Shown here piece after piece: positions 1 to 8,964 of a stretch of 64,000 bases of DNA; position 1 is the stretch's first letter, and each line of letters opens with the position of its first letter. The translations under genes and the position numbers were made by a program. Origin of the DNA: Liquorilactobacillus nagelii DSM 13675. GTDB taxonomy: Bacteria > Bacillota > Bacilli > Lactobacillales > Lactobacillaceae. The notes beneath the pieces are model-generated. The model was not told the origin of the DNA, did no database searches, and saw only the letters and a list, made by a program, of their open reading frames with translations. The stretch lies in assembly GCF_019444005.1 (NCBI RefSeq), contig NZ_CP049304.1, positions 2,423,097-2,487,096 of the forward strand, written 5' to 3'.

Positions 1-459
1 TTTGCTGTTTCATTAAATGATGAAAATTATGCTGTTAATTATTTAAAATTTGCAACAGATAAGGCTTGGACTCCGCAAGACGCTTTAATGGTTGAACATT
101 ATTCACTACTTTTTTGGACCATGGCAAATATTGTGGGAAGTTTAATTGGTAATATGTTGACTGTTGATTTAAAAATTGTTGATTTTGCTTTAACGTCACT
201 TTTTATATATATGATTGTAATGCAAGTGGCAAATCGTTTAACTATTCTGGTCAGTTTTGTTGCGGGAATTTTAGCAATTATTTTCATGGGATTATTGAAG
301 AGTACTATGGGATTAGTAGTATCAACAATTATTGCGTCTTTGTTTGGTTTTGCCATAGAAGATTATTTGGTGAAACATGGGTATCAAAAAGGGTTTTTGT
401 TACATAAAATTAAACCGAAAGCCAGTCGAAAAGTCATTAGCAAGTCAGGAGATAATTAG
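1..459 (+). CDS. azlC: AzlC-type branched-chain amino acid exporter subunit (5' end outside window)
   Basis: The reading frame is open from the first base, so the N-terminus lies outside the window; 152 codons are seen. The visible part begins with a NDENYAVN stretch typical of the AzlC family after its first helices. It then shows several hydrophobic membrane segments and a basic tail. AzlC is the large membrane subunit of the AzlCD exporter for branched-chain amino acids and their analogues (family knowledge). The next gene starts two bases after the stop and is the small AzlD partner, which supports the call strongly. Confidence 0.88.
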   Translation, partial: FAVSLNDENYAVNYLKFATDKAWTPQDALMVEHYSLLFWTMANIVGSLIGNMLTVDLKIVDFALTSLFIYMIVMQVANRLTILVSFVAGILAIIFMGLLKSTMGLVVSTIIASLFGFAIEDYLVKHGYQKGFLLHKIKPKASRKVISKSGDN

Positions 460-461
460 TT

Positions 462-806
462 ATGGCAGCAAAAACTACGGAACATTTAGTTTTGATTCTT
501 TTATCGATGCTAGTGGCTTTTGGACCACGATTTATTCCACTTAGAATTTTTTCAACTCGTAAAATACCATTATGGTTTAATGAGTGGATGAAGTATGTAC
601 CGGTTTCGCTATTTACTGCCTTGGTGGTTAAAGATATTTTTATTGATGCAAATCACGGTTATGTCTTTACTGGAACTGAGAACTTGGCTAAAATCTTGGC
701 AGCAATAATAGTCATTGCAGTAGCTTACCGGACCCGTTCAATGGGATTAGCAGTGGTTTTGGGGTTAGCGGCAGTGGCACTATTAACATTTGCTCTTGCA
801 CTTTGA
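462..806 (+). CDS. azlD: AzlD small subunit of branched-chain amino acid exporter
   Basis: A 114-residue protein with three to four hydrophobic helices. It carries the early FGPRFIPLRIF segment characteristic of AzlD, where membrane helices are followed by a PLWFNEWMKYVP region. AzlD is an obligate small partner of AzlC in the inner-membrane exporter complex. The start is two bases after the azlC stop, with a weak ribosome site inside the end of azlC, so the pair is probably translationally coupled. A rho-independent terminator follows. Confidence 0.88.
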   Translation: MAAKTTEHLVLILLSMLVAFGPRFIPLRIFSTRKIPLWFNEWMKYVPVSLFTALVVKDIFIDANHGYVFTGTENLAKILAAIIVIAVAYRTRSMGLAVVLGLAAVALLTFALAL

Positions 807-821
807 GAATTACTAAAGTAG

Positions 822-857
822 AACACCATTGTTAAGGCTGACGATGGTGTTTTTTTA
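822..857 (+). terminator. Rho-independent terminator of azlCD
   Basis: An 8-bp perfect stem (AACACCAT / ATGGTGTT, 822-829 with 844-851) is followed by a run of seven T. It lies 15 bases after the azlD stop. Confidence 0.85.
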
Positions 858-897
858 TAGAATATTAGCTAGAACTTCAGACAGGATAACATAAAAG

Positions 898-906
898 TGC
901 TAGAAT
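898..906 (+). promoter_or_regulatory. Extended -10 promoter element for cfa
   Basis: TGCTAGAAT forms an extended -10 (TGn plus TAGAAT). It sits about 40 bases ahead of the cfa start codon, between the azlCD terminator and the cfa ribosome site AAAGGACGGA. No convincing -35 box is seen at normal spacing. Confidence 0.5.
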
Positions 907-945
907 ACTTTTATATCCAAAATGAAAGTAAAGGACGGATGAATA

Positions 946-2130
946 ATGATCGATAAGTTATTTTATAAGACACTTTTGAGCAAATCGTTTAATATTCCCG
1001 TAAAAGTAATTTATTGGGATGGGAAAACCGAACAGTATGGTGACGGAAAACCTGAAGTTACAATTACTTTCAAGGAAGCTGTGCCAGTTAAAGAAATTAC
1101 TCGAAATGCCTCGATTGCTTTGGGTGAGGCTTATATGGATGGACGGATTGAGATTGATGGTTCAATCCAAAAATTAATCAATGCGGCCTATGCGTCAGCT
1201 GACAGTTTCTTTCATGACAGCAAATTAAAACGTTTCTTACCGAAACAGTCACATTCTGAAAAGCATAGTAAGTATGATGTTCAAAAACACTATGATTTGG
1301 GCAATGACTTTTATAAATTATGGTTAGATTCGACGATGACGTATTCGTGTGCCTATTTTGAACATCCAGATGATACTTTAGAACAAGCCCAGCTGAATAA
1401 GGTGCATCATATTATTAAGAAATTAGATCCACAACCAGGAAAACGATTCTTAGATATTGGGTGTGGCTGGGGAACTTTGATGCTGACAGCTGCGAAAGAA
1501 TACAACTTAGATGTGAGTGGTATAACCTTAAGTGAAGAACAGTATAAATTTGTTCAGCAGAGAATTAAAGATGAAGGCTTGGAAGATCATGCACGGGTTT
1601 ATCTGGAAGATTATCGTGAGTTAAAAACAGGGCCATATGATTACATTACTAGTGTTGGAATGTTTGAACATGTTGGCTCGGAGAATTTGGCAGCCTATTT
1701 TGACACGATTGCTAAATATTTAAGCAATGATGGCGTAGCTTTGATTCACGGAATTACTCGTCAACAAGGTGGTGCCTATAACGGTTGGATTAATCAATAT
1801 ATTTTCCCAGGTGGCTATATTCCTGGATTAACAGAAAATTTGCAGCATATTATCGAATCTGGAATGCAGGTTTTTGATTTAGAAACGTTGCGGCGTCACT
1901 ACCAGCACACACTGGAACACTGGGATCAGAACTTTAATCAACATCGGACAGAAATTCAGGAACAGATGGGTGAAAGATTTACTCGAATGTGGGATTTATA
2001 TTTGCAAGCTTGTGCAGCATCATTTGAATCTGGCAATATTGATTGCATTCAGTTCTTAATTTCTAAGGGACCGAGTGGCAAGAACTTACCAATGACGCGA
2101 GACTATATTTATTCCAATGATGCAAAATAA
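946..2130 (+). CDS. cfa: Cyclopropane-fatty-acyl-phospholipid synthase
   Basis: A 394-residue enzyme, the usual length for lactobacillar Cfa. It transfers a methylene group from S-adenosylmethionine to unsaturated acyl chains of membrane phospholipids, which stiffens the membrane under acid and other stress (family knowledge). Visible signs are the [16 protein letters not shown] block near residue 115, the SAM-binding [10 protein letters not shown] near residue 168, the catalytic-region SVGMFEHVG near residue 237, and a C-terminal segment with FNQHR. The ATG has a good ribosome site (AAAGGACGGA). The gene is monocistronic, between an upstream and a downstream terminator. Confidence 0.95.
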   Translation: MIDKLFYKTLLSKSFNIPVKVIYWDGKTEQYGDGKPEVTITFKEAVPVKEITRNASIALGEAYMDGRIEIDGSIQKLINAAYASADSFFHDSKLKRFLPKQSHSEKHSKYDVQKHYDLGNDFYKLWLDSTMTYSCAYFEHPDDTLEQAQLNKVHHIIKKLDPQPGKRFLDIGCGWGTLMLTAAKEYNLDVSGITLSEEQYKFVQQRIKDEGLEDHARVYLEDYRELKTGPYDYITSVGMFEHVGSENLAAYFDTIAKYLSNDGVALIHGITRQQGGAYNGWINQYIFPGGYIPGLTENLQHIIESGMQVFDLETLRRHYQHTLEHWDQNFNQHRTEIQEQMGERFTRMWDLYLQACAASFESGNIDCIQFLISKGPSGKNLPMTRDYIYSNDAK

Positions 2131-2152
2131 TTTAAAATTAATAAACTAACTT

Positions 2153-2192
2153 AAGAACTTCCCTCAGTTAATATCCACTGAGGGAAGTTCTT
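2153..2192. terminator. Strong hairpin between convergent cfa and dedA
   Basis: A 16-bp perfect inverted repeat (AAGAACTTCCCTCAGT, 2153-2168, with its complement at 2177-2192) and an 8-base loop. It lies between two converging genes and probably ends transcription from both sides, although the T-tracts are short. Confidence 0.75.
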
Positions 2193-2207
2193 TAAGATAT
2201 AACAAGC

Positions 2208-2816
2208 TTATTTTTTCTGCGAGCGTCTAAATAGCCAGTAAAGTAATAGGATCGCGGCGACTAGCAAAAGCGCGAATTTACCATAAGTTTCAAACAAACT
2301 CACAAAATGTGGCCAAGCGTGACCAGCGAGCCGGCCTAACCAAATTAAAACGGTGTTCCAAATTAAGGTACCAATAGTTGTAAAAATAATAAAGCGACTA
2401 AAAGAATATTCGGCCATACCTGCCGGCAAGGAAATTAAGCTACGAACAACTGGGACGAAACGACCGAAGAAAACAGCTTGACCACCATGACGATTAAAAA
2501 AGGCAGCGGCTTTTTCTAGATCAGCTGGCTTTAAATGTAATAATTTTCCCCAGCGCCCGGTGAGAAATTTTTCTAGTCGCTGAACTGATAATAAGCGACC
2601 AAGAGCATAAAGGACAAGTGCCCCGATTACAGCGCCCAGGGTGGCGGCTAAGATGCTTGGGAGAATTTTTAAAGAAGTTGTGATAGTTGCAAAACCAGTG
2701 AAGGCTAAAACTACTTCAGAAGGAATTGGTGGGAAAATGTTTTCAATAGCGATTAAAAAGATTATTCCTAGATAGCCGAATTGGTTGATGATATCGGTTA
2801 AAGTTGCGGTATTCAT
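2208..2816 (-). CDS. DedA/VTT-domain membrane protein
   Basis: A 202-residue polytopic membrane protein. The N-terminal stretch IENIFPPIPSEVVL and the later GRFVPVVRSLISLPAGMAEY are the two signature segments of the DedA (SNARE-associated/VTT) family. These proteins are thought to be lipid flippases or scramblases that recycle undecaprenyl phosphate or phosphatidylethanolamine (family knowledge). The substrate cannot be read from the sequence. The start ATG has AAGGAGCC at proper spacing. The gene converges on cfa. Confidence 0.9.
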   Translation of the reverse strand: MNTATLTDIINQFGYLGIIFLIAIENIFPPIPSEVVLAFTGFATITTSLKILPSILAATLGAVIGALVLYALGRLLSVQRLEKFLTGRWGKLLHLKPADLEKAAAFFNRHGGQAVFFGRFVPVVRSLISLPAGMAEYSFSRFIIFTTIGTLIWNTVLIWLGRLAGHAWPHFVSLFETYGKFALLLVAAILLLYWLFRRSQKK

Positions 2817-3123
2817 TGGTTGGCTCCTTATGTTATAGGTTATATATAATGAATCTATTTATTTTTTGAATATCACATGTTGGTTTCTAAGTGTCGCGGG
2901 TCAACTAATAGAGTTTTTTTGTTCCGCTAGTACAATGCCTCGTAAGGAATATCCTCCAGATGATCACTTGAAGCTCACATCACATGCTGTGTTGAATAAA
3001 ATCGTATTTCTTAGTTTAACTTTTTTTAGTAAGATAGGTCAACTGATAATGGTTTGTCAGATGAAATTTTTATTGTAAAAAATGCTATAATACTAACTGA
3101 AAGCCAGCACGGAGGGATGAATT
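2817..3123. other. Divergent intergenic region with extended -10 promoter for the next gene
   Basis: About 300 bases between dedA and the following gene. TGCTATAAT at 3083-3091 is a good extended -10 element, followed by the ribosome site GGAGGGATG ahead of the ATG at 3124. A 70-codon open frame on the plus strand in the middle has no ribosome site and no recognisable domain, and I treat it as chance. Nothing else stands out. Confidence 0.5.
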
Positions 3124-3945
3124 ATGAGAAAACGTACTTGGTTTATGATTACATTAATCATTGCCGTAATTTTCATCGGTTATGGGTACACGAAGCATGT
3201 TGAAAATAATCAATATTATCAAGAATTACTTAGCCAAGCGGAATCGGCAATTAATGATCAAGCTTATCAAACGGCGCAGGTCGATTTGGAAAATGCATTA
3301 AAGAAAAAGAAAGACGGAGAAACTGCTCAAATTTATTTAAAGCAAGTTAAATTTTATCGCCAAGGATTGCATGCCATCCAGAAAAAAAATTATCAAAGGG
3401 CACAAGTGAAATTTCAAAAAGCAGCTCAACAGCAAGATGGAATGCAGGTTTTAGTTAGTCGAGCTACTGCTAAACAAACTGAACTGCAAGAAGTTTTAAG
3501 AGAATTGCCAATTTTTGAACGAGCTTATCGACGAGCCAAAATTTTATCAACTAATTATGAATATACAGCTTCTAATACTAAATTAGCCGTAATTTTGGGC
3601 TATGGTAATATTAAACAGGCTTATTATAGTGAGATTTATCAAAAGGCTCAAAAATTACAAACATATAACAATCGAATTTTAACCAAACTAGGCTATCATG
3701 TTGATAGTGGTGTTTCGGCAACAGATTCATCAGCTACTGATTTTTTGCCGGGAAGCAGCAGTAGCAAAACTGATGCGGCAAGTCTGAAAAAGATAACCGC
3801 CAAACAAGTTAAACAAGCTCGACGTGATTTAACAAAAGAAGGTGTCGATGCTGACTTATTTAGTGATACGCAAGTTAAACAAGTAATACAAGAGGCCAAT
3901 AACCAAGGGGTTTCAGTCCGCCAGATAGCTCGAGAATTTAAGTGA
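3124..3945 (+). CDS. Membrane-anchored protein with helical repeats, function unknown
   Basis: A 273-residue protein. Residues 5-24 form a single hydrophobic anchor after a short basic N-terminus (MRKRTW). Residues about 28-130 are alternating charged helices with two similar YQTAQVDLENA / YQRAQVKFQKA blocks, resembling tetratricopeptide repeats. Around residues 200-220 there is a low-complexity linker rich in Ser, Thr and Asp. The C-terminal 50 residues (ITAKQVKQARRDL ... VRQIAREFK) form a small helical domain. The layout suggests an extracellular domain tethered to the membrane. I do not recognise the family and propose no function. It has its own promoter and terminator. Confidence 0.75.
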   Translation: MRKRTWFMITLIIAVIFIGYGYTKHVENNQYYQELLSQAESAINDQAYQTAQVDLENALKKKKDGETAQIYLKQVKFYRQGLHAIQKKNYQRAQVKFQKAAQQQDGMQVLVSRATAKQTELQEVLRELPIFERAYRRAKILSTNYEYTASNTKLAVILGYGNIKQAYYSEIYQKAQKLQTYNNRILTKLGYHVDSGVSATDSSATDFLPGSSSSKTDAASLKKITAKQVKQARRDLTKEGVDADLFSDTQVKQVIQEANNQGVSVRQIAREFK

Positions 3946-3949
3946 ATTA

Positions 3950-3992
3950 AAAAAGTTGCGACAAAAGTAGTTATTTTGCCGCAGCTTTTTTT
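3950..3992 (+). terminator. Rho-independent terminator
   Basis: The stem AAAAAGTTGCG / CGCAGCTTTTT (one G-T pair) is followed by a T run, directly after the stop of the anchored repeat protein. Confidence 0.75.
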
Positions 3993-4016
3993 AGACTAAG
4001 GTTGGACTCAAAATGG

Positions 4017-4628
4017 TTAGTTAGCTGTTGTTAAATCACGATTAAAATAATATACGGTTTGGGTTTGTGAAGTTAACTCAATTTTAGTTAACCCAGCATT
4101 TGTTGGTTCATTTAAACTTGACAGCCGATTGATTCCCAAAACGGCGTTCAGCATTAATTTGATGGTAAAACCATGGCTAGCAATCAAAATTTTCTTAGTT
4201 GGATAATGTTCGACTAATTCAGCAAACAATTGCTGCAATCTAAAGGTGACTTGCGCAAAATTTTCACCATGATTAATTTCGGCAGTTCCAGGTAACAAGT
4301 TGTGGCGTAAGTCAAAACAATCAGGAAATTTTTGCCAAATTATTTTTTTAAGTTCACCATCCCAAGAACCATAGTCAAATTCTTTTAGACGATTATCAAA
4401 GACAGTGGTCAATTTTGGAGCAATGATTGCCGCTGTTTGAGCAGCTCGTAATAGTGGACTAGCATATACAAGATCAAAATTAATTTTCTGTTGCTTCAAC
4501 TGGACACCAACTGTTTCAGCTTGTTTTTTTCCTTTGCTCGTCAGTGGTGTATCAATTTGACTTCCTTGCAAGATCCCCTTAGCATTAGCCTGACTTTGCC
4601 CGTGACGAATTATATATAAGATAGTAAT
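4017..4628 (-). CDS. Histidine phosphatase family protein (phosphoglycerate-mutase-like), probable ATT start
   Basis: The frame encodes a complete branch-2-type histidine phosphatase: the N-terminal IIRHGQS motif holding the catalytic histidine, then a DTPLTSKG segment, SPLLRAAQTA, a FDYGSWDGE region and the second catalytic block ASHGFTIK near residue 150. The first ordinary start codon in frame is a TTG at 4571, and starting there would remove the RHG motif. Upstream in frame there is no ATG, GTG or TTG. An ATT at 4626-4628 sits 8 bases after a GGGGG(A) ribosome site and gives a protein beginning xTILYIIRHG, the normal spacing for the family. The substrate is unknown; such enzymes hydrolyse sugar phosphates, nucleotides or other phosphomonoesters. 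Confidence 0.8.
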   Translation of the reverse strand: MTILYIIRHGQSQANAKGILQGSQIDTPLTSKGKKQAETVGVQLKQQKINFDLVYASPLLRAAQTAAIIAPKLTTVFDNRLKEFDYGSWDGELKKIIWQKFPDCFDLRHNLLPGTAEINHGENFAQVTFRLQQLFAELVEHYPTKKILIASHGFTIKLMLNAVLGINRLSSLNEPTNAGLTKIELTSQTQTVYYFNRDLTTAN

Positions 4629-4704
4629 GATATTTTCCCCCAGTATTTTAAAAGTAATAGTAACTTCAGAATACGCAATTGACCAAAGAAAAGCAATCTG
4701 TTAA

Positions 4705-5400
4705 TTACTTTTTAGAGGGAACGTTGGTGAAATATTCAGGAAAAGTCCGTAATAATGCATCTTTTTCGTCGAGCATCAAATGAAGATGGTTAGCTATCAA
4801 ACGTTCCGCTTCATCGGGATCATGAGTTTCAACTGCTTTTAAAATTTTGGCATGTTCACTAATCAAATTTTCCCAAGCCAATTCTTTTACCTTTAATCGC
4901 AGCATTCGAAAACGATTTAACTGCATATTAGTGGTTTGCAGCCATTCCCAAACTTGTTGGTGATTAGTCATTAAATAAAATTCGCGATGAAAAGCTTCAT
5001 CTTCACCAAAAAATTTTTCAAATTCTTTTTGGTGAGAGAAAAACTTCTGATTAGCAATAATCGTATTGAGATTTTTGATGTAAGCTGGATCATTTAGCGC
5101 AGCAGCTTCTTTAACAATTCGTGTTTCAATACTTTCACGAATAAACCGGGCACTGATTGCGACTTGCAAGTCAATCTTGGTGATATAGGTGCCTGATTGA
5201 GGAATAACATTGATTAATCCCTCTTGCCGCAGTTGGAGTACTGCTTCACGAATCGGGGTTCGACCGATATTTAAATCTTGACTTAATTCTTTTTCAGAAA
5301 TTCGTTGTCCAGGTTGATATTCAGTGTTGACAATTCTTTTTAGAATTTCTGCGTAAGCTTGTAATTTTAGGTTCATTGCTGGATTCAACAAAAAAATCAC
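4705..5400 (-). CDS. GntR-family (FadR/FCD) transcription regulator, probable hexuronate regulator
   Basis: The N-terminal winged helix-turn-helix (residues about 10-75, with ISEKELSQDLNIGRTPIREAVLQL) is the GntR signature. The C-terminal all-helical FCD domain holds the metal-site residues of the family (RESIETR, EDEAFHREF, SEHAKIL ... HLHLML). Full length with a GTG start is 231 residues; an internal ATG nine codons in is also possible, and neither has an ideal ribosome site. It sits next to a divergent hexuronate locus, like UxuR/ExuR-type regulators, so I infer it senses a uronate intermediate. Inverted repeats lie just upstream of it. Confidence 0.85.
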   Translation of the reverse strand: MIFLLNPAMNLKLQAYAEILKRIVNTEYQPGQRISEKELSQDLNIGRTPIREAVLQLRQEGLINVIPQSGTYITKIDLQVAISARFIRESIETRIVKEAAALNDPAYIKNLNTIIANQKFFSHQKEFEKFFGEDEAFHREFYLMTNHQQVWEWLQTTNMQLNRFRMLRLKVKELAWENLISEHAKILKAVETHDPDEAERLIANHLHLMLDEKDALLRTFPEYFTNVPSKK

Positions 5401-5415
5401 TCTCTTCTTAAAATA

Positions 5416-5460
5416 ATGTAACTTGTAAAGTACATTAAGTTTATTACTTGATTACAAGTA
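5416..5460. promoter_or_regulatory. Inverted repeats upstream of the GntR gene, candidate operators
   Basis: Two inverted repeats lie side by side: ATGTA-N10-TACAT (5416-5435) and TACTTG-ATTA-CAAGTA (5445-5460). They lie between the GntR gene and the end of kdgK, where an autoregulatory operator would be expected. The assignment to this regulator is inference. Confidence 0.4.
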
Positions 5461-5504
5461 TATACATTATTTATGGGGCATGCAATTTGATTCAAGGTTT
5501 ACTT

Positions 5505-6452
5505 TTATAGATGCTCATCAAGAAAATATTTTAATTCGAGTTGATCAGGATAATTATCATTGTCACCAGCTGTTTGAACTGCTAAAGCACCAATTGCATT
5601 TCCTCGTTGAATAGTTTCTTTTAAAGTTAACTGATCAAGTAGCCCCGAAATTATGCCTGCTGCAAAGCCATCTCCAGCACCAACGGTATCGATTACTTGA
5701 TTAACTTTGAAGCTCGGTACAAATCTAGTTTTTCCTTGATAACTTTTAAAATAACTTCCTTTGGAGCCAATTTTAATAACGACGATTTTACTTCCATGCT
5801 GTAGATAAAAATCGGCTACTTCTTCTGGTTTTTCTAATCCACTTAAAGTTTTACCTTCTTTTATTCCCGGTAAAACAATATCAGCTTGAAATGCCAATTC
5901 ATTGAGAGTGGTTATCATTTTTTGACTGGAACTCCAAAGAGCTGGTCTTAAATTGGGATCAAAAACAACCAACACCTTGTTTTGGTGTGCTTTTTTAATT
6001 AATTTCTCCGCTATTAAGAGGGTTTTATCTGAGAGCGCGGCAAAAATACCCGTTAAATGCAGTATTCTAATGTTTTCAAAATTAATTTGTTCGACAATTT
6101 TGGGACTTAGCTCTGTTATAGCTGAGTTTCTGCGAAAATAAAAAGTGTGCGGATCGCCTTGAGTTACTTTTTCTTTTAATTCAAAGCCTGTCCAGACATG
6201 TTGACTGGTAGATAGATAGCTAGTGCCAATTTTAGCTTGAACCAATTGTTTTTTAATAAAACTACCAAATGGATCGTTGCCGACGCATGAAATATATTCT
6301 GTTGAAAATCCGAGCTTTGAAACACCAATAGCAACATTCAATTCTGCACCAGCTAAATGTTTCTGAAAATTTGTTGCATCAATTAAGTTTTGATTATCTT
6401 CAGTGGCTGCGAAAACGACTAAGGGTTCACCAACTGTTAGTAAATCAAGCAT
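5505..6452 (-). CDS. kdgK: 2-keto-3-deoxygluconate kinase, PfkB family (copy 1, subfamily A)
   Basis: A 315-residue ribokinase-fold sugar kinase. It begins with LTVGEPLVVFAA, has the AGAELNVAIGVSKLG sugar-binding segment near residue 34, and ends with the ATP-binding and catalytic-base motif DTVGAGDGFAAG near residue 250. It phosphorylates 2-keto-3-deoxygluconate (KDG) to KDPG, the common step of glucuronate and galacturonate breakdown. The KDPG aldolase gene lies directly upstream on the same strand, 18 bases away, so the two steps are co-expressed. One of four such kinases in the window, it most resembles the copy at 15285-16235. It lacks its own terminator before the GntR gene. Confidence 0.87.
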   Translation of the reverse strand: MLDLLTVGEPLVVFAATEDNQNLIDATNFQKHLAGAELNVAIGVSKLGFSTEYISCVGNDPFGSFIKKQLVQAKIGTSYLSTSQHVWTGFELKEKVTQGDPHTFYFRRNSAITELSPKIVEQINFENIRILHLTGIFAALSDKTLLIAEKLIKKAHQNKVLVVFDPNLRPALWSSSQKMITTLNELAFQADIVLPGIKEGKTLSGLEKPEEVADFYLQHGSKIVVIKIGSKGSYFKSYQGKTRFVPSFKVNQVIDTVGAGDGFAAGIISGLLDQLTLKETIQRGNAIGALAVQTAGDNDNYPDQLELKYFLDEHL

Positions 6453-6470
6453 ATTTTTCCTCCACCTAGG

Positions 6471-7118
6471 TTAGTTTTGGCGAATTTCTTTTAATTTTTC
6501 AGCGTACTTTTGGGCATTTACAGTAACTCCAGCTAAATCACCATTTTCTGCTGGTTTTAATAAATTGCTGCCAGCGCCTACGGCGATTACACCTGCTTTA
6601 AACCACTCAGCCATATTGTCTAAACTAACTCCACCAGTTGGCATAATGTTGAGTTGTGGTAATGGAGCAAGAGCAGCTTTAACCATTTGGGGACCAGCAA
6701 CTGAACCGGGAAAGAGTTTAATGATATCAACACCTGCAGTCAAAGCAGTTTGCATTTCGGTAAGAGTTTGACATCCGGGAGTATAGGGAATTTGATAGAG
6801 GTTGCAGATTTTTGCAACTTCAATATTAAAACTTGGACTAACAATAAACTGAGCACCAGCTAAAATTGCCAATCGAGCAGAGATCGGATCAAGAACAGTT
6901 CCAGCACCGATAACTACATCAGTGTTTTGATATTTGTTAGTCAAATTTTCGATTACTTGGTCGACTTGTGGGACAGTAAAGGTTAGTTCGATACCTTTCA
7001 GACCACCTGCAATAACGGCTTCTGAAATTTCAAGTGCTTGTTTTGGAGTTTGTGCGCGAATTACGGCGATTACTCCAGCATCAACAACTTTATTTGTATA
7101 AGTGTTTTTTTGTAACAT
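6471..7118 (-). CDS. kdgA: KDPG aldolase (2-keto-3-deoxy-6-phosphogluconate aldolase), copy 1
   Basis: A 215-residue class I aldolase that splits KDPG into pyruvate and glyceraldehyde-3-phosphate. The expected active-site residues are present: E44 in KGIELTF, R21, T74 in GAGTV, and the Schiff-base lysine K134 in GVDIIKLFPGS. The product-side PTGGVSLDN loop follows. The ATG follows a GGAGG ribosome site. It forms an operon with kdgK and is divergent from uxuB, sharing a 183-base control region. Confidence 0.92.
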   Translation of the reverse strand: MLQKNTYTNKVVDAGVIAVIRAQTPKQALEISEAVIAGGLKGIELTFTVPQVDQVIENLTNKYQNTDVVIGAGTVLDPISARLAILAGAQFIVSPSFNIEVAKICNLYQIPYTPGCQTLTEMQTALTAGVDIIKLFPGSVAGPQMVKAALAPLPQLNIMPTGGVSLDNMAEWFKAGVIAVGAGSNLLKPAENGDLAGVTVNAQKYAEKLKEIRQN

Positions 7119-7301
7119 TTGAATTCCTCCTAAACATTTGTGAAAATAAAATCAAACTTGGACTTGACATTCAAATCGAAAGCGTATACATTAAAAGTGT
7201 CAATTGATATATTAGTACACTAGTATAGTAAAACAGTCTGTTTGATTTTACAAGAGGTTTGAAAAATTTGAAATATTTCAAGATATTTGGAGGCTGAGAT
7301 T
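7119..7301. promoter_or_regulatory. Divergent promoter region between kdgA-kdgK and uxuB operons, with cre-like site
   Basis: For the uxuB direction, TTGACA (7164-7169) and TACATT (7187-7192) are separated by 17 bases. A cre-like sequence TCGAAAGCGTATACA (7176-7190) overlaps the -10 and differs from the WTGNAANCGNWNNCW consensus at one position, so CcpA repression is likely. Downstream, the palindromic TAGTACACTA near 7213 may be the operator of a local regulator (weak). The uxuB ribosome site GGAGG ends the region. Confidence 0.6.
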
Positions 7302-8942
7302 ATGGTTAAACTAACGGATAATTACGTTACAAAGCAAGCTGAGTTTAAAGCAGCTGGAATTGAAGTACCTAATTATTTACAAGAAGAAGTCATCAAAGAA
7401 ACCGAAAAAAATCCAATTTGGGTTCATTTTGGTGGGGGTAATTTATTTCGTTGTTTTCATTCGGTGATTGCTCAACAATTATTAAATCAAGGTAAATTAA
7501 AGAGTGGCATCATCGTAGCTGAAACCTATGATCAGCAAGTTATTGATGATATTTATCATGCTTACAATAATCGGATTTTGAGTGTCACGATGGGGAGTGA
7601 CGGTAGTTTAAAGAAAGAATTAATTGCTAGTGTGGGCCGCAGTACTTACTATAATGCTGATTACCCAACTGGTTGGGAGTATTTAACTGAAGTTTTTGAA
7701 AATCCAACACTTCAATTTGCAACTTTCTCAATTACAGAGAAAGGCTATGCTTTACGAGACATTAATGGCAAGTTAACTGCGTCAGCTCAAGCAGACATTA
7801 CTGATGGAACTAAACATCCGAAAACTAACATGGGAGCAGTTGCCCACTTACTATATGCTCGTTATTTGAGAAATCAAGCACCAATTGCCATGGTTAGCAC
7901 GGATAATTTTTCAGAAAATGGCGCGCGTTTAGAGGCAGCGATTTTAACCATTGCCAAAGGTTGGTTAGAAAAAGGATTTGTGGAAAAAGGCTTTATTGAT
8001 TATTTAACCAATCCAAAGAAGGTCACTTTCCCTTGGAGTATGATTGATCGCATTACGCCTAATCCAGCTGAAAGTGTTGCGACTAGATTAAAAGCGGATG
8101 GTTTTGAAGATTATCAAATTGTTCATACTGAAAAACATACTAATATTGCTCCATTCGGTAATACTGAAGAGACTCATTACTTGGTTATTGAAGATAATTT
8201 TCCTAATGGAAGACCACCATTAGAAGAGGCAGGGGTTTTATTGGCTGATCGTGAAACAGTTAATGATGCTGATCAAATGAAAGTTACGGCCTGCTTAAAT
8301 CCATTACACACAGCACTAGCTATTTTTGGTAATTTGCTCGGTTATACTTCAATCTGGAAAGAAGTGGAGAATCCGGATTTATTAGCTCTGATTAAAAATT
8401 TAGGCTATCGTGAAGATTTGCCAGTTGTTAAAGATCCAAAGATTTTGAATCCACGTAAATTTATTGATCAATTAGTTAATAAACGGTTACCAAACAAAAA
8501 TATTCCAGATACTCCGCAAAGAATTGCCAGCGATACTTCACAAAAAATTCCAGTACGCTATGGTGTAACAATCCAGCACTATTTAGATGATGATAGTCGC
8601 AATGTTCATGACTTGGAATTTATTCCTCTAATTTTGGCTGGTTGGTGCCGTTATTTAATGGGGATTGATGATGACGGTAATGACTTTGAGTTAAGCCGTG
8701 ATCCGATGTTGTCAGAGCTGCAGCCATATGTAAAAGAGATTGAATTAGGAACTGAAGTTGATGTTCATCAACATTTACAACCGATTTTGAGCAATCAGGA
8801 AATTTTTGGCAATGATTTATATGAAATTGGTTTGGCTGGTAAAGTTGAGAATTACTTTGCACAGATGATTACTGGACCAGAAGCAGTTATTAAAACAATT
8901 CGGCAAGCAGTTGCTGAAAAGGGATTTGAATTTTCCGAATAA
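7302..8942 (+). CDS. uxuB: D-mannonate oxidoreductase / fructuronate reductase
   Basis: A member of the mannitol dehydrogenase family (long-chain dehydrogenases), 546 residues with the start used here. It interconverts fructuronate and mannonate with NAD(H), the second step of glucuronate catabolism after UxaC. Signs are an N-terminal nucleotide-binding region with [13 protein letters not shown], the central [10 protein letters not shown], the MIDRITPNP motif near residue 248 and the conserved lysine region [17 protein letters not shown] five codons upstream is open, but the ATG at 7302 has GGAGG at ideal spacing. First gene of an operon with uxuA, uxaC, a transporter, an epimerase homologue and a kinase. 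Confidence 0.9.
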   Translation: MVKLTDNYVTKQAEFKAAGIEVPNYLQEEVIKETEKNPIWVHFGGGNLFRCFHSVIAQQLLNQGKLKSGIIVAETYDQQVIDDIYHAYNNRILSVTMGSDGSLKKELIASVGRSTYYNADYPTGWEYLTEVFENPTLQFATFSITEKGYALRDINGKLTASAQADITDGTKHPKTNMGAVAHLLYARYLRNQAPIAMVSTDNFSENGARLEAAILTIAKGWLEKGFVEKGFIDYLTNPKKVTFPWSMIDRITPNPAESVATRLKADGFEDYQIVHTEKHTNIAPFGNTEETHYLVIEDNFPNGRPPLEEAGVLLADRETVNDADQMKVTACLNPLHTALAIFGNLLGYTSIWKEVENPDLLALIKNLGYREDLPVVKDPKILNPRKFIDQLVNKRLPNKNIPDTPQRIASDTSQKIPVRYGVTIQHYLDDDSRNVHDLEFIPLILAGWCRYLMGIDDDGNDFELSRDPMLSELQPYVKEIELGTEVDVHQHLQPILSNQEIFGNDLYEIGLAGKVENYFAQMITGPEAVIKTIRQAVAEKGFEFSE

Positions 8943-8964
8943 AAAGAGGCAGGAGAGATTATTT

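Noticed and set aside
2866..3078. 70-codon plus-strand open frame between dedA and the anchored protein
   Set aside because: No ribosome site, no domain, unusual composition, and it overlaps the promoter region of the next gene.
4017..4571. Shorter histidine phosphatase starting at TTG 4571
   Set aside because: It would lack the catalytic RHG motif, which is encoded in frame just upstream.
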